From: Levilinea saccharolytica
GTDB lineage: Bacteria; Chloroflexota; Anaerolineae; Anaerolineales; Anaerolineaceae
DNA: 41,564 nucleotides
Direction of reading: 5' to 3'
Assembly (NCBI RefSeq): GCF_001306035.1
Contig: NZ_LGCM01000020.1
Span: forward strand, 1 to 41,564
Shown: in pieces, positions 1 to 8,078 of the stretch
Numbering within the stretch: position 1 is the stretch's first letter
Layout: each line of letters begins with the position of its first letter
Notes under the pieces: model-generated
What the model was told of the DNA's origin: nothing
Database searches by the model: none
What the model saw: the letters and a program-made list of their open reading frames with translations, nothing else
Program-made: the position numbers and the translations under genes

Positions 1-2
1 CC

Positions 3-1574
3 CCCACCCCTCCCCCCGCCGCCCGCCAGCTTCTGCTGGCCCGCGGGGATTTGTTTTCCGCCTCCGGCGAATGCGCCGGCTGCCACACCGGCCTCAAAGA
101 TGAATCCGGTGCGGATGTGTCCATTGACGCCCACTGGCGCGCCACCATGATGGCCAACGCCGCCCGCGACCCCTATTACCGCGCCTCCGTGCGCAGCGAG
201 GTCGTGCGCCTGCCAGAGCTGCGCCCCGCCATCGAAAAGAAATGCGCCACCTGTCACCTGGGCATGGCCTACACCACCGCCCTGGCCGTGGAAGAAAGCA
301 CCGCCATGCTGGACGACGGTTTCCTCAGCCCCCAGCATCCCCTCTTCCCCCTGGCTCAAGACGGCGTCTCCTGCACCCTCTGTCACCAGGTTCAGCCGGA
401 CGGCCTGGGCACGCCCGCCTCCTTCAGCGGCGAATACATCATTGACAAGACCACCCCCCAGGGTCAGCGCGCCATCTTTGGCCGCTTCCCCGTCAACGAA
501 GGCACCGCCGCCATCATGCGCGGCGCATCGGGCTTTGTCCCCAAGCAATCCGAACACCTCTCCGGCCCCAACCTGTGCGCCTCCTGCCACACCCTCTTCA
601 CCACCACCGTCCAGGCCGACGGCACGCTGGCAGCCGACCCCTTCCCAGAGCAGACCCCCTACCTGGAATGGGCGCAAAGCCAGTACGCTGGTCAAACCGT
701 CTGCCAGGACTGCCACATGCCCACCGCTCAGGGGGCTGTGCGCATCGCCAACACCGGTTCGCAGCCGCAGTCTCCCTTCTTCCAACACAATTTCACCGGC
801 GCCAACGCCTTCATGATCGGTCTGCTGCAGGCCAACGCTGAGGCCCTGCAGGCTACCGCCGAGGACGAGCATTTTAACACCCTTCAGCAGCGCACCCAGC
901 AGCTCCTTCAGCAGCAGACTGCCCAGTTGGAGCTGAGCGCCCAGCGCAGCGGCAGCACCCTGAATGTAACCGTCAACATCACCAGTCAGGTGGGTCACAA
1001 GTTCCCCTCCGGCTTCCCCTCCCGCCGCGCCTGGCTGCACCTCACCGTGCGCGATGCCGCGGGGACCGTCCTGTTTGAATCCGGCCAGGTGCAGCCCAAC
1101 GGCTCCATCCCCGCTAACGATAACGATCAGGACCCGACCCGTTTTGAGCCGCACTACGATCAGATCACTGCCCCCGATCAGGTGCAGATTTACGAAGCGA
1201 TTATGGTAGACAGCCAGGGGGCCGTCACTACCACCTTGCTGCAGGCTGCCGCCTACCAAAAAGATAACCGCCTGCTGCCCCTCGGTTTTGACCCCGCCCA
1301 GGCCCCCCCAGAGATCGCCGTGCAAGGGCAGGCCGCCCAGGACGATAACTTCACCGGCGGCGGCGATCAGGTGCAGTATCAGATCACGCTTGCCGACTCC
1401 AATGCCCCCCTCACCGTAGAAGTGGAGCTGCTCTACCAACCCCTCAGCTACCGCTGGATTGAAAAAATCCGTGCCCAAGACACCCCCGAAAGCCAAAATT
1501 TCAGCGTGTACTTGCAAAATGCCCCCGCGCCGACTTTTTCAAAGGTGGCAGCCGCCCAATTGCAGGTTCCCTGA
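3..1574 (+). CDS. Multiheme (five CxxCH) c-type cytochrome, 5' end cut by window
   Basis: Probable periplasmic electron-transfer cytochrome. Five heme-binding motifs are visible in order: CAGCH, CATCH, CTLCH, CASCH and CQDCH, all in the first half. They are followed by a Gln-rich helix and a beta-rich C-terminal part with a GHKFPSGFPSRRAW stretch that recurs in multiheme cytochromes of the c554 type. The frame stays open from base 3 with no stop. The TTG at 51 falls just before the first heme motif and leaves no room for a signal peptide, so the true start and export signal very likely lie left of the window. It ends 102 bp before the convergent oxidase operon. The electron donor and acceptor cannot be told; the adjacent cytochrome oxidase suggests a respiratory role but gives no proof. 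Confidence 0.85.
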   Translation, partial: PTPPPAARQLLLARGDLFSASGECAGCHTGLKDESGADVSIDAHWRATMMANAARDPYYRASVRSEVVRLPELRPAIEKKCATCHLGMAYTTALAVEESTAMLDDGFLSPQHPLFPLAQDGVSCTLCHQVQPDGLGTPASFSGEYIIDKTTPQGQRAIFGRFPVNEGTAAIMRGASGFVPKQSEHLSGPNLCASCHTLFTTTVQADGTLAADPFPEQTPYLEWAQSQYAGQTVCQDCHMPTAQGAVRIANTGSQPQSPFFQHNFTGANAFMIGLLQANAEALQATAEDEHFNTLQQRTQQLLQQQTAQLELSAQRSGSTLNVTVNITSQVGHKFPSGFPSRRAWLHLTVRDAAGTVLFESGQVQPNGSIPANDNDQDPTRFEPHYDQITAPDQVQIYEAIMVDSQGAVTTTLLQAAAYQKDNRLLPLGFDPAQAPPEIAVQGQAAQDDNFTGGGDQVQYQITLADSNAPLTVEVELLYQPLSYRWIEKIRAQDTPESQNFSVYLQNAPAPTFSKVAAAQLQVP

Positions 1575-1624
1575 CCGTCAATATCTCCTGTCCGCGGCGC
1601 ACGCCGCGCCGGGACAGAATCAAA

Positions 1625-1656
1625 GACGCGCACGGCCTGGGATGGCCGTGCGCGTC
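1625..1656. terminator. Bidirectional hairpin between convergent genes
   Basis: A perfect 12-bp inverted repeat (GACGCGCACGGC and its complement) with an 8-base loop lies between the multiheme cytochrome gene and the end of the oxidase operon. Read on the minus strand it is followed by TTTGATTCT, a short imperfect U-tract. It probably terminates the oxidase operon and may act for both strands. Confidence 0.6.
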
Positions 1657-1676
1657 CTGTTTGGCTGGTGTTCACC

Positions 1677-3482
1677 TTAGACCAAAACGTCTAACACCAG
1701 CGCCACAAAAATAAACATGAGATACATGCTGGAATAACGGTACATCTTCCAGGCCACCTTATTGCCGCCCACGCGCAGCACCCGCCAGGCCGCGCCAATC
1801 AGCCACAACCCCAGCACCGCCGCGGAGATCAGGAACACCGACCCCGTCAAATTGAGCAGCGGCATCAGCAGCGTCACCGCCACCAGTTCCAGAGTGTAGA
1901 TAAAAATTTGGATACGCGTGCTTTTTTCGCCGCGGATCACCGGCATCATCGGCACGCCCGCTCGCGCATAGTCGTTGCGCCGCACCAGCGCCAGCGCCCA
2001 GAAATGCGGCGGGGTCCATAGGAAGATAATGGCAAACAGGAACAGCGCCGGAAAGGTCAGCGAACCCGTCACGGCCGCCCAGCCCACCAGCGGAGGGATG
2101 GCCCCGGCCCCGCCGCCGATGACGATATTCTGCACCGTCAGGCGCTTCAGCCACAGCGAATAAATCAGCACGTAATACACCATGCCTGCCAGCGAAAGCA
2201 GAGCCGCCGTCAGGTTCACGAAACCCGCCAGCAGGAAGAACGAGATCAGGTTGGCCGCCACACCGTAGGCCAGCCCCTCACCCGGGGTCAGCCGCTGCGC
2301 GGGCAAAGGCCGCTTGGCCGTGCGCTGCATGCTGCCGTCAATATCCCGGTCAATGTACTGGTTGATGGCGCTGGAACCAGCCGCTGCTAAAGCCCCGCCC
2401 AGCAAGGTCCACAAGGTCACTTCCCAGCCCGGGATAGCCCGCGCCCCCATGACCATGCCCGCGTAGGTGGTCACCAGCAGCAGCGCCACGATCAGGGGCT
2501 TGCTGAGGGTGAAGAAGTCGCGCAGCCGCGCGCGGAACTGCAGCGGTTCGCTGGCCTCGCTGCGCTCGTCCTCGCTGCGGCGGCCGGCCAAACCTGCCGC
2601 GGCCGCGGTCAACGCCAGGGCCGCCCACACCCCCGCCGCCGAAGCTGCATGCAGCCCCACCAGATCTGGCGAAAAGCCGCGGCTCACCTTCACCGCCCCA
2701 ATCAGCACCTGCCCGGCAAAGAGGGTAAAAGCCGCCGTCGCCGCGGTCAGGGTCACCTGCTGGCTGCGCTGCCCGCGCCAGGCGCGCACCACCAGCGCCG
2801 ACACGCCCACCCCACTCACCAGGGTCAGCGCGCGGTGCGCCAACGCCAGCCATCCTAACCCGTTCGTAGGCAGCCCGCCGGCGCACAGCGGCCAGCCTGT
2901 GCAGGAAGCGCCCGCGTCCAGGCTCACCACCCAGGCCCCGCTGACCATCAAAACCCCCACCAGCGCCAGAACCGCCAGCGTCAGCCGCGCAAACGGGGAG
3001 GCAAAGCGCAGGCCGTCGGCCTGCTGCGGGTCGTGATGAAAGCGGTACGCCGCCAGCGCCGCCGCGCTCAAAGCGCCCAACGCCGTCAGAGCCAGCCCCA
3101 GATGCACCCCGGCCAGAAACTCAGTTTCCGGGCGCAGGGCCACCCACGCGCCCCAGCCCGCCTGCACCAGCATCACCCCCGCGCCTGCCGCCGCCAACCC
3201 GCGCACCACGCGTGCCGCCCCGCGCCGCACGGCCAACACCGCCGCCGCCAGGGCCAGCAGCGCCCCCGCGCCGCTCACCAGGCGGTGTACCATGTGCAGC
3301 TGCGCCGCCGTATCCTGCGGCCAGGCGGCCTGCCCATAGCAAGTCGGCCAATCGGCACACACCGCCCCGCTGGCGCTCACCCGCACCACGTTGCCCATCA
3401 CCACCGCGAAAAAGGTCACCAGGGCTGCCGCCAAAAGCCACCCGCGCAGACTGCCCGCTGCCGTTCGTTCATTTGCCATCAT
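1677..3482 (-). CDS. ctaA-ctaB: Heme A synthase (CtaA/COX15) fused to protoheme IX farnesyltransferase (CtaB)
   Basis: A 601-residue membrane protein joining the two enzymes that turn heme B into heme O and then heme A for the oxidase encoded upstream. Residues 1 to about 300 are CtaA-like: paired cysteine motifs CADWPTC (42-48) and CTGWPLC (194-200), and histidines at 63/66, 127, 216 and 278 as in the heme-binding helices. Residues about 318-601 are a UbiA-fold CtaB with N374-D378-D382 (NxxxDxxxD) and the MQRTAKRPLP signature. The halves are joined by a short charged linker near 300-320. Start chosen at ATG 3482, after GGGGAGGA; it overlaps the SURF1 stop as ATGA. The frame extends 46 codons further upstream, but those lie inside SURF1. 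Last gene of the oxidase operon. Confidence 0.93.
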   Translation of the reverse strand: MMANERTAAGSLRGWLLAAALVTFFAVVMGNVVRVSASGAVCADWPTCYGQAAWPQDTAAQLHMVHRLVSGAGALLALAAAVLAVRRGAARVVRGLAAAGAGVMLVQAGWGAWVALRPETEFLAGVHLGLALTALGALSAAALAAYRFHHDPQQADGLRFASPFARLTLAVLALVGVLMVSGAWVVSLDAGASCTGWPLCAGGLPTNGLGWLALAHRALTLVSGVGVSALVVRAWRGQRSQQVTLTAATAAFTLFAGQVLIGAVKVSRGFSPDLVGLHAASAAGVWAALALTAAAAGLAGRRSEDERSEASEPLQFRARLRDFFTLSKPLIVALLLVTTYAGMVMGARAIPGWEVTLWTLLGGALAAAGSSAINQYIDRDIDGSMQRTAKRPLPAQRLTPGEGLAYGVAANLISFFLLAGFVNLTAALLSLAGMVYYVLIYSLWLKRLTVQNIVIGGGAGAIPPLVGWAAVTGSLTFPALFLFAIIFLWTPPHFWALALVRRNDYARAGVPMMPVIRGEKSTRIQIFIYTLELVAVTLLMPLLNLTGSVFLISAAVLGLWLIGAAWRVLRVGGNKVAWKMYRYSSMYLMFIFVALVLDVLV

Positions 3483-4297
3483 CCTATCCTCCCCGGTTCT
3501 TCCAACCATCTTTGCTCTACATCCGCTTGCACATCCGCGCCGCGATCTGGCTTCTGGCGCAGCTGCTGGCGCACAAAAAATGGATACCCCGCCAAGAGCA
3601 GCCCCGCAAAAGCAAACCACTGCATGGCATAGCTCTGATGCGACCCCTCGGTCAGCTCCACCTCGGCCAGCCCTCGGTAGGGCAAAGCTGTCCAGCCGGG
3701 GTCGGGAGCCTGCTGAATGTACACCGGCAGCAGTTCATACGGCACTTGCTGCTGAATACGCTCCAAATTGATAATATTCCAGGCCGCCAATCGCGTCTCC
3801 CCCGGCGCCAGGGTGGGGTCGGGCACACCCCCAAAATCGGGCCGGGTCTGCGGCCGCCGGATCTGCCCGCGCACCGTCACCACCCCCGGCTCATCGTACA
3901 CGCTCAAATCCTGCGCCTCTTCCAAAGGGATCCAGCCGCGGTCCACCAGCACCGCCGCCTCACCGCCCGCCGTCCGCAGCGGGGTCAGCAAACGGTAGCC
4001 GCTGCGCTCCTCCCAGGCCTGATTGCGCAGCAGCACCTGCTGGGAAAAGTCATATTCTCCCTGCACTGTCACCGCGCGGTATTCCATATCGAATAAATCG
4101 TCTGCCTTCCAGCGGTGCTGGTTCAAATCCAGCTCCGGCGCGTTGATCTGCGCGCTCACCCTTGCGTTAAAGGCCCGCCGCCATTCCAGCCGGTCCAACT
4201 GCCAGATGCCCAGGCGGGCCATCACCCCGGCCGCCGCCAGCACCAGCAGGCTGGTCAGCAGCCAGCGCAAGCTAAGCAAGCGGCGCAGCGTACTCAT
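3479..4297 (-). CDS. SURF1 family cytochrome oxidase assembly protein
   Basis: Inner-membrane assembly factor of 272 residues; family members help deliver heme A to oxidase subunit I. An N-terminal membrane segment is followed by the family signature LGIWQLDRLEWRR. A C-terminal signature (HQSYAMQWFAFA) leads into the second membrane segment, with an external domain between. The ATG at 4297 follows a strong AGGAGGAGCAAG ribosome site. The gene starts 26 bp inside the upstream cupredoxin-like gene and its stop overlaps the CtaA-CtaB start as ATGA, so translational coupling is likely. Confidence 0.92.
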   Translation of the reverse strand: MSTLRRLLSLRWLLTSLLVLAAAGVMARLGIWQLDRLEWRRAFNARVSAQINAPELDLNQHRWKADDLFDMEYRAVTVQGEYDFSQQVLLRNQAWEERSGYRLLTPLRTAGGEAAVLVDRGWIPLEEAQDLSVYDEPGVVTVRGQIRRPQTRPDFGGVPDPTLAPGETRLAAWNIINLERIQQQVPYELLPVYIQQAPDPGWTALPYRGLAEVELTEGSHQSYAMQWFAFAGLLLAGYPFFVRQQLRQKPDRGADVQADVEQRWLEEPGRIG

Positions 4298-4793
4298 CTT
4301 GCTCCTCCTCTTTGCGCGGCCCCACCGGCCGGATCACCAGGCTGTACAGCCAGAACAGCACCCCGCTGGGCAGTCCCACCGAGATAACCCCCTGCACGCG
4401 GATCCAGCTCGTCAGCCGCGGCTGCACATCCACCCCCAGCGTCTCCTGCGGCTGAAAACTGCAATCGTAACTGTAGGAGTTCGGCTCGCCCATCGTCAGG
4501 CTGCCGCTGCCCCCCGCTGGAACCCACACCGGCCCCAATTGGTGGCTGACATCATCCTGATTGACCACCACCAGCACATCTCCCTGAATGAAGGTCATGC
4601 TCTCCGGCAGGCGCGGGTCGCCTTCACCCTGCGCCACTCGCTGCGCCGTGCCCGCCGGGATGACCAGTTCCAGCCGCTGCGGGGTGTTGCGCACGTTGCG
4701 GTTCACCAGGCGAAAAGACACCTCGCTCACCAGCCACCCAAACAGCATGCTGGCCGCCATGACCCACAAGAAGCGTTTCAGGTGCGCATTCAT
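4272..4793 (-). CDS. Membrane-anchored cupredoxin-like protein of the oxidase operon
   Basis: A 173-residue protein with an N-terminal membrane segment (about 8-24), an external beta-rich domain and a second membrane helix (about 135-155). The middle resembles a cupredoxin fold: VVVNQDDVSHQLGP (His84), a PAGGS turn, and YSYDCSFQP (Cys111). The second histidine expected after the cysteine is Gln114 and no clear axial Met is seen, so a normal type 1 copper site looks incomplete. Between SCO1 and SURF1 it may help metallate the CuA or CuB site (inference). ATG 4793 overlaps the SCO1 stop as ATGA. Function is not established. Confidence 0.75.
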   Translation of the reverse strand: MNAHLKRFLWVMAASMLFGWLVSEVSFRLVNRNVRNTPQRLELVIPAGTAQRVAQGEGDPRLPESMTFIQGDVLVVVNQDDVSHQLGPVWVPAGGSGSLTMGEPNSYSYDCSFQPQETLGVDVQPRLTSWIRVQGVISVGLPSGVLFWLYSLVIRPVGPRKEEEQDEYAAPLA

Positions 4794-5398
4794 GAGCTTT
4801 TCTCTTTCAGCAGATAGCGCACATCTTCCACGATGTCGTCCACCGCCGTGCCAAAGGGGTAGGTCAGGCGCAGCTTGCCCGCTCGATCCACCACATACAC
4901 GCGCGAGCTGTGCGTCACCAAATACCCCGCGGCGGTCGTCTCGGTCTGAAACTCCACCGTGACCCCATAAGCGCGGTAGACCGCCTCCAGCGCTTCCGGC
5001 GAACCCGTCAGACCCAGAATGGCCGGGTCAAACAGGCTCACATACATGCCCATGCGTTCCAGGCTGTCCCGCGCCGGGTCCACGGTGATAAAGAGCATGT
5101 CCACGTCCGCCGCGCGCTCGCCCAGGGCCTTGCGCACCTCACGCATCTCGCTCAGCGTGGCCGGGCACACATCCGGGCAGCTGGTGTAGCCAAAGAAGAT
5201 CAGCGCCACCCGCCCCTGTCGTTCGTGCAGGGAATAGGTGGAGCCGTCCGTGGCCGCAAGGACGATTTCTGGCGCCGGCGCGCTCGAATCGATCACCGAG
5301 CCGCGCAGTTGGTAGGGGCGCAGGCTGGCCAGGCCCATCATCACCACCCAGCCCAAAAGCGCGCCCACCGCCAGCCAGAAACCGTATTTGCGCACCAT
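4790..5398 (-). CDS. sco1: SCO1/SenC family copper chaperone
   Basis: A 202-residue thioredoxin-fold protein tethered by an N-terminal membrane helix (about 5-25). It carries the copper-binding CPDVC motif (Cys74, Cys78) and the distal His163 in VTHSSRVYVVD, so all three SCO copper ligands are present. SCO proteins deliver copper to, or reduce the cysteines of, the CuA site of subunit II, which fits its place six bases after the subunit III gene and upstream of the cupredoxin-like and SURF1 genes. ATG at 5398. Confidence 0.95.
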   Translation of the reverse strand: MVRKYGFWLAVGALLGWVVMMGLASLRPYQLRGSVIDSSAPAPEIVLAATDGSTYSLHERQGRVALIFFGYTSCPDVCPATLSEMREVRKALGERAADVDMLFITVDPARDSLERMGMYVSLFDPAILGLTGSPEALEAVYRAYGVTVEFQTETTAAGYLVTHSSRVYVVDRAGKLRLTYPFGTAVDDIVEDVRYLLKEKSS

Positions 5399-5404
5399 CT
5401 GTCC

Positions 5405-5986
5405 TTACCCTCCCACCGTGCCAATCAAATACAGCGCCGGGTAGAAGAAGATCCACACCAGATCCACAAAGTGCCAATAGTTGGCCGCCGCTTCCACCGC
5501 CCAATGGTTCTCCGCCGAGTAATGCCCGCGCATTCCGTTGCGCAGGATGAACCCCAGGAAGATCACCCCCGTCAGCACATGGAAAGCGTGCATGCCGGTC
5601 ATCATGTAGAACACCGCGCCTTCCGTGCCGTCCGCCGGGCCAAAGGGGGCCAACTGCCATTCAAAGCCCACCACGCCCACCAGGAAGACGATCCCCAGCA
5701 GCATGGTGATGACCGTGTTGCGCACAAAGCTCTTGCGGTCGTTGTGGGCGATGCTGACCTCGGCACGGTTCATGAAGAAACTACTCACCAGCAGCACTGC
5801 CGTCACAATCAGCCCCAAAAACTGCTCCAGATGCGGGCGCGCCTGCCCCAGCAGGTAAAAGCGCGTCACCAGCAGCCCGCCAAACACAAACCCATCCGAG
5901 AGGAAGAACAGCCACAGCCCCAAACGGCGGGTGGTCATTTTCCGCGCCGCCTCTTTGGCCGTCAATACCGCGGTATGCGTGCTCAT
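5405..5986 (-). CDS. ctaE: Cytochrome c oxidase subunit III
   Basis: A 193-residue polytopic protein with about five membrane helices, the shorter bacterial form lacking the first two helices. GLWLFFLSDGFVFGG, FYMMTGMHAFHVLTGVIFL and the C-terminal NYWHFVDLVWIFFYPALYL are family hallmarks. The start is ATG 5986, after GGAGG and overlapping the subunit IV stop as ATGA. The reading frame is open for 36 more codons upstream, but those lie inside the subunit IV gene. Confidence 0.95.
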   Translation of the reverse strand: MSTHTAVLTAKEAARKMTTRRLGLWLFFLSDGFVFGGLLVTRFYLLGQARPHLEQFLGLIVTAVLLVSSFFMNRAEVSIAHNDRKSFVRNTVITMLLGIVFLVGVVGFEWQLAPFGPADGTEGAVFYMMTGMHAFHVLTGVIFLGFILRNGMRGHYSAENHWAVEAAANYWHFVDLVWIFFYPALYLIGTVGG

Positions 5987-6201
5987 GCGTGTCCTCCTTC
6001 TTCCGGGTTGGTCAGGCGGCGGATGTGCATGAAGAACCACACCACCAGGGCCGCCTTCAAAATCGCGATCGCCCACAGCGTGAACGCCGGCCATTCACTC
6101 ACCCCGGCCCAATATTCCAAACCCGTCAGCGCCGCCAGCCCCAAAAATACCTGCACACCGGTGCGCCACTCTTTCTTTTTTGAAGTTTCCATCGCATCCA
6201 T
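5983..6201 (-). CDS. ctaF: Cytochrome c oxidase subunit IV (small, prokaryotic type)
   Basis: A 72-residue protein with two predicted membrane helices ending in AALVVWFFMHIRRL, typical of the bacterial subunit IV/COX4_pro family, accessory to the catalytic core. Two close starts exist, ATG 6201 and ATG 6192. I prefer 6201, which has an AAAGAGG ribosome site at good spacing. The gene begins 16 bases after the subunit I stop and overlaps the subunit III start. Confidence 0.85.
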   Translation of the reverse strand: MDAMETSKKKEWRTGVQVFLGLAALTGLEYWAGVSEWPAFTLWAIAILKAALVVWFFMHIRRLTNPEEGGHA

Positions 6202-6217
6202 TCTCGGCCTCTTTCCG

Positions 6218-8062
6218 TCAGTCGCCCGCGGGTTGGCGCACCGTTTCCACGTAGCGTGAATTCGGCAGGCCATAATCGTAGGGTTCGCCCACCACCCGGA
6301 TTGGCTCCGCAAAGTTGTGCAGCGGCGCCGGCGAAGGGATCTGCCATTCCGGCGAGCGCGATTCCCACAAATTGCCTTCCACCACCTCACCCTTGCGCGC
6401 GCTGATCCACAAATTGATGAAGAAGATCAGCACAGAGAAGGCCACCAAAAAACCGGCGATGGTGATCAGTTGGTTGGAGAAGGTGAAGCCCATCTCCGGG
6501 TCGTAATCGGCGATGCGGCGGCGCATGCCCAGCAAGCCGATGCGCATTTGCCCAAAGGTTTGCAGCAGGAAAGCCGGCAGCAGCAGCCAGAAGTGCGCCT
6601 TGCCCAGTTTTTCGCTCATGCGCCGCCCCGTGATCTTGGGGAACCAGTAATAGATGGCGGCGAACAGCGGGAAGATATATCCGCCAAACATGGTGTTGTG
6701 AAAGTGCCCCACGATGTAATAGGTATCGTGCAGGTGCAGGTCGGTCGAAACCGTGCCGCTCGGCGGGCCGGTAAGACCCCCCATCAGGAATACAATCACG
6801 CCGCCCAGCACAAACAGCATCGGCGTCGGAAACCGCAGCCGCCCCTGCCACATGGTGGCCACCCAGCTGAAGAACTTGATCCCCGTGGGAACCGCCACCA
6901 GCAGGGTGCTGTACATGAAGGGAACCCGCAGGTATTCCTCCATGCCGGAGGTGAACATGTGGTGTCCCCACACCAAAAAGCCGGTCAACGCGATGCCCAT
7001 CGAAGACAGCGCCACCCAGCGGTAGCCAAACAGCGGCTTGCGTGCAAACACCGGCAGCAGCTCGCTGATCACCCCCAGGCCGGGCAGCACGAAGATGTAC
7101 ACCGCCGGATGGGAATAGAACCAGAACAGGTGCTGGAACAAAATCGGGTTGCCGCCCGAAGCCGGGTCAAAGAAACCCATCCCCAGCAGGCGCTCAAACA
7201 TCACCATCTGGAACGACAGACCGATCAGCTGTGTGGCCGTAGTGGAAATGATCGAGGTCGCCAGCATAGCCCAGGCGAAAATGGGCATACGGAAGAGGGT
7301 CATCCCAGGCGCGCGCATCATCAGGATGGTGGCGATCAGGTTCAGAGATCCCAGAATGGAAGACCAGCCCACGATGTACACACCCAGGAAGAACATCTGA
7401 ATGCCCATCGGACCGCGCACGCTCAGCGGCGGGTAAGCCGTCCAGCCCGTCTCAAACCCGCCTACGAACATAGCGCTCACCAGCAGCACCGTTCCCGGAA
7501 CCGCCATCCAGAACGAGAACGCGTTCAGGCGCGGAAAAGCCATGTCCTTGGCCCCGATCATCAGCGGGATGATGAAATTGGCCATCGCCGCGATGCCCAT
7601 CAAAATCGAGGCGATCAGCACCATGCCGTGCATCCCAATCAGGGTGTTAAATTGCAGATAATTGAGAAAATCCAGCCCCGCCTGAGCCAGCTCGGTGCGG
7701 AAGATCAGGGCAAAGGTGCCGCCCAAGGCCAGGGTGATCATGGAAAGGAAGCCGTACTGCACCCCAATCACCTTATGATCCAGGCTCACGCCAAAATAGC
7801 GCGCCCCTCCCGGGGTCTCGTGCACTTCCTCAGCCTCCGGCACCGGTTTGCCCAGCGCCATATGCCACCAATCGCGCATCGTGCCGATGCCCGCCAGGAA
7901 GGTGATGGCCCCCACCACCCCGCCAAAAACCATGGCCGGCTCCGTCTTCCAGGGCAGGCCCATCAGCGCGCGGATGGCCCCCAACAGGCCCATGCCCGCG
8001 GCTGTGCCGATCGCCTGCCAAATTAGCCCGCGTACCAACCCAAGTGAAAAGAATTTTTTCAT
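6218..8062 (-). CDS. ctaD: Cytochrome c oxidase subunit I, A2-type heme-copper oxidase
   Basis: Catalytic subunit, 614 residues. Heme and copper ligands are visible: His145 (heme a), His318, His367 and His368 (CuB), His453 (heme a3) and His455 (heme a). The cross-linked Tyr is Tyr322. Instead of the GHPEVY motif of A1 oxidases it has YSHPAVY (316-322), so the proton-channel glutamate is Ala and the Tyr-Ser pair of A2 oxidases is present. The K-channel lysine (Lys396 in VPTGIKFFSW) and the D-channel aspartate (Asp173 in GAKDMAFPRLN) are kept. An N-terminal extension of about 80 residues carries two extra membrane helices before the usual core. The start is ATG 8062, 16 bases after the CtaC stop. 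Confidence 0.97.
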   Translation of the reverse strand: MKKFFSLGLVRGLIWQAIGTAAGMGLLGAIRALMGLPWKTEPAMVFGGVVGAITFLAGIGTMRDWWHMALGKPVPEAEEVHETPGGARYFGVSLDHKVIGVQYGFLSMITLALGGTFALIFRTELAQAGLDFLNYLQFNTLIGMHGMVLIASILMGIAAMANFIIPLMIGAKDMAFPRLNAFSFWMAVPGTVLLVSAMFVGGFETGWTAYPPLSVRGPMGIQMFFLGVYIVGWSSILGSLNLIATILMMRAPGMTLFRMPIFAWAMLATSIISTTATQLIGLSFQMVMFERLLGMGFFDPASGGNPILFQHLFWFYSHPAVYIFVLPGLGVISELLPVFARKPLFGYRWVALSSMGIALTGFLVWGHHMFTSGMEEYLRVPFMYSTLLVAVPTGIKFFSWVATMWQGRLRFPTPMLFVLGGVIVFLMGGLTGPPSGTVSTDLHLHDTYYIVGHFHNTMFGGYIFPLFAAIYYWFPKITGRRMSEKLGKAHFWLLLPAFLLQTFGQMRIGLLGMRRRIADYDPEMGFTFSNQLITIAGFLVAFSVLIFFINLWISARKGEVVEGNLWESRSPEWQIPSPAPLHNFAEPIRVVGEPYDYGLPNSRYVETVRQPAGD

Positions 8063-8078
8063 AGGGAGCGCTCCTGCC

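Noticed and set aside
1575-1624. Second hairpin CTGTCC...GGACAG before the perfect one as a separate terminator
   Set aside because: The arms pair only with a four-base bulge and there is no T-run; the perfect 12-bp hairpin at 1625 is the better candidate.
6317-8026. 569-codon open frame on the + strand opposite ctaD
   Set aside because: It lies wholly antisense to a gene with complete catalytic motifs. Its product is rich in His, Gln and Arg with no domain, the usual result of high GC codon use.
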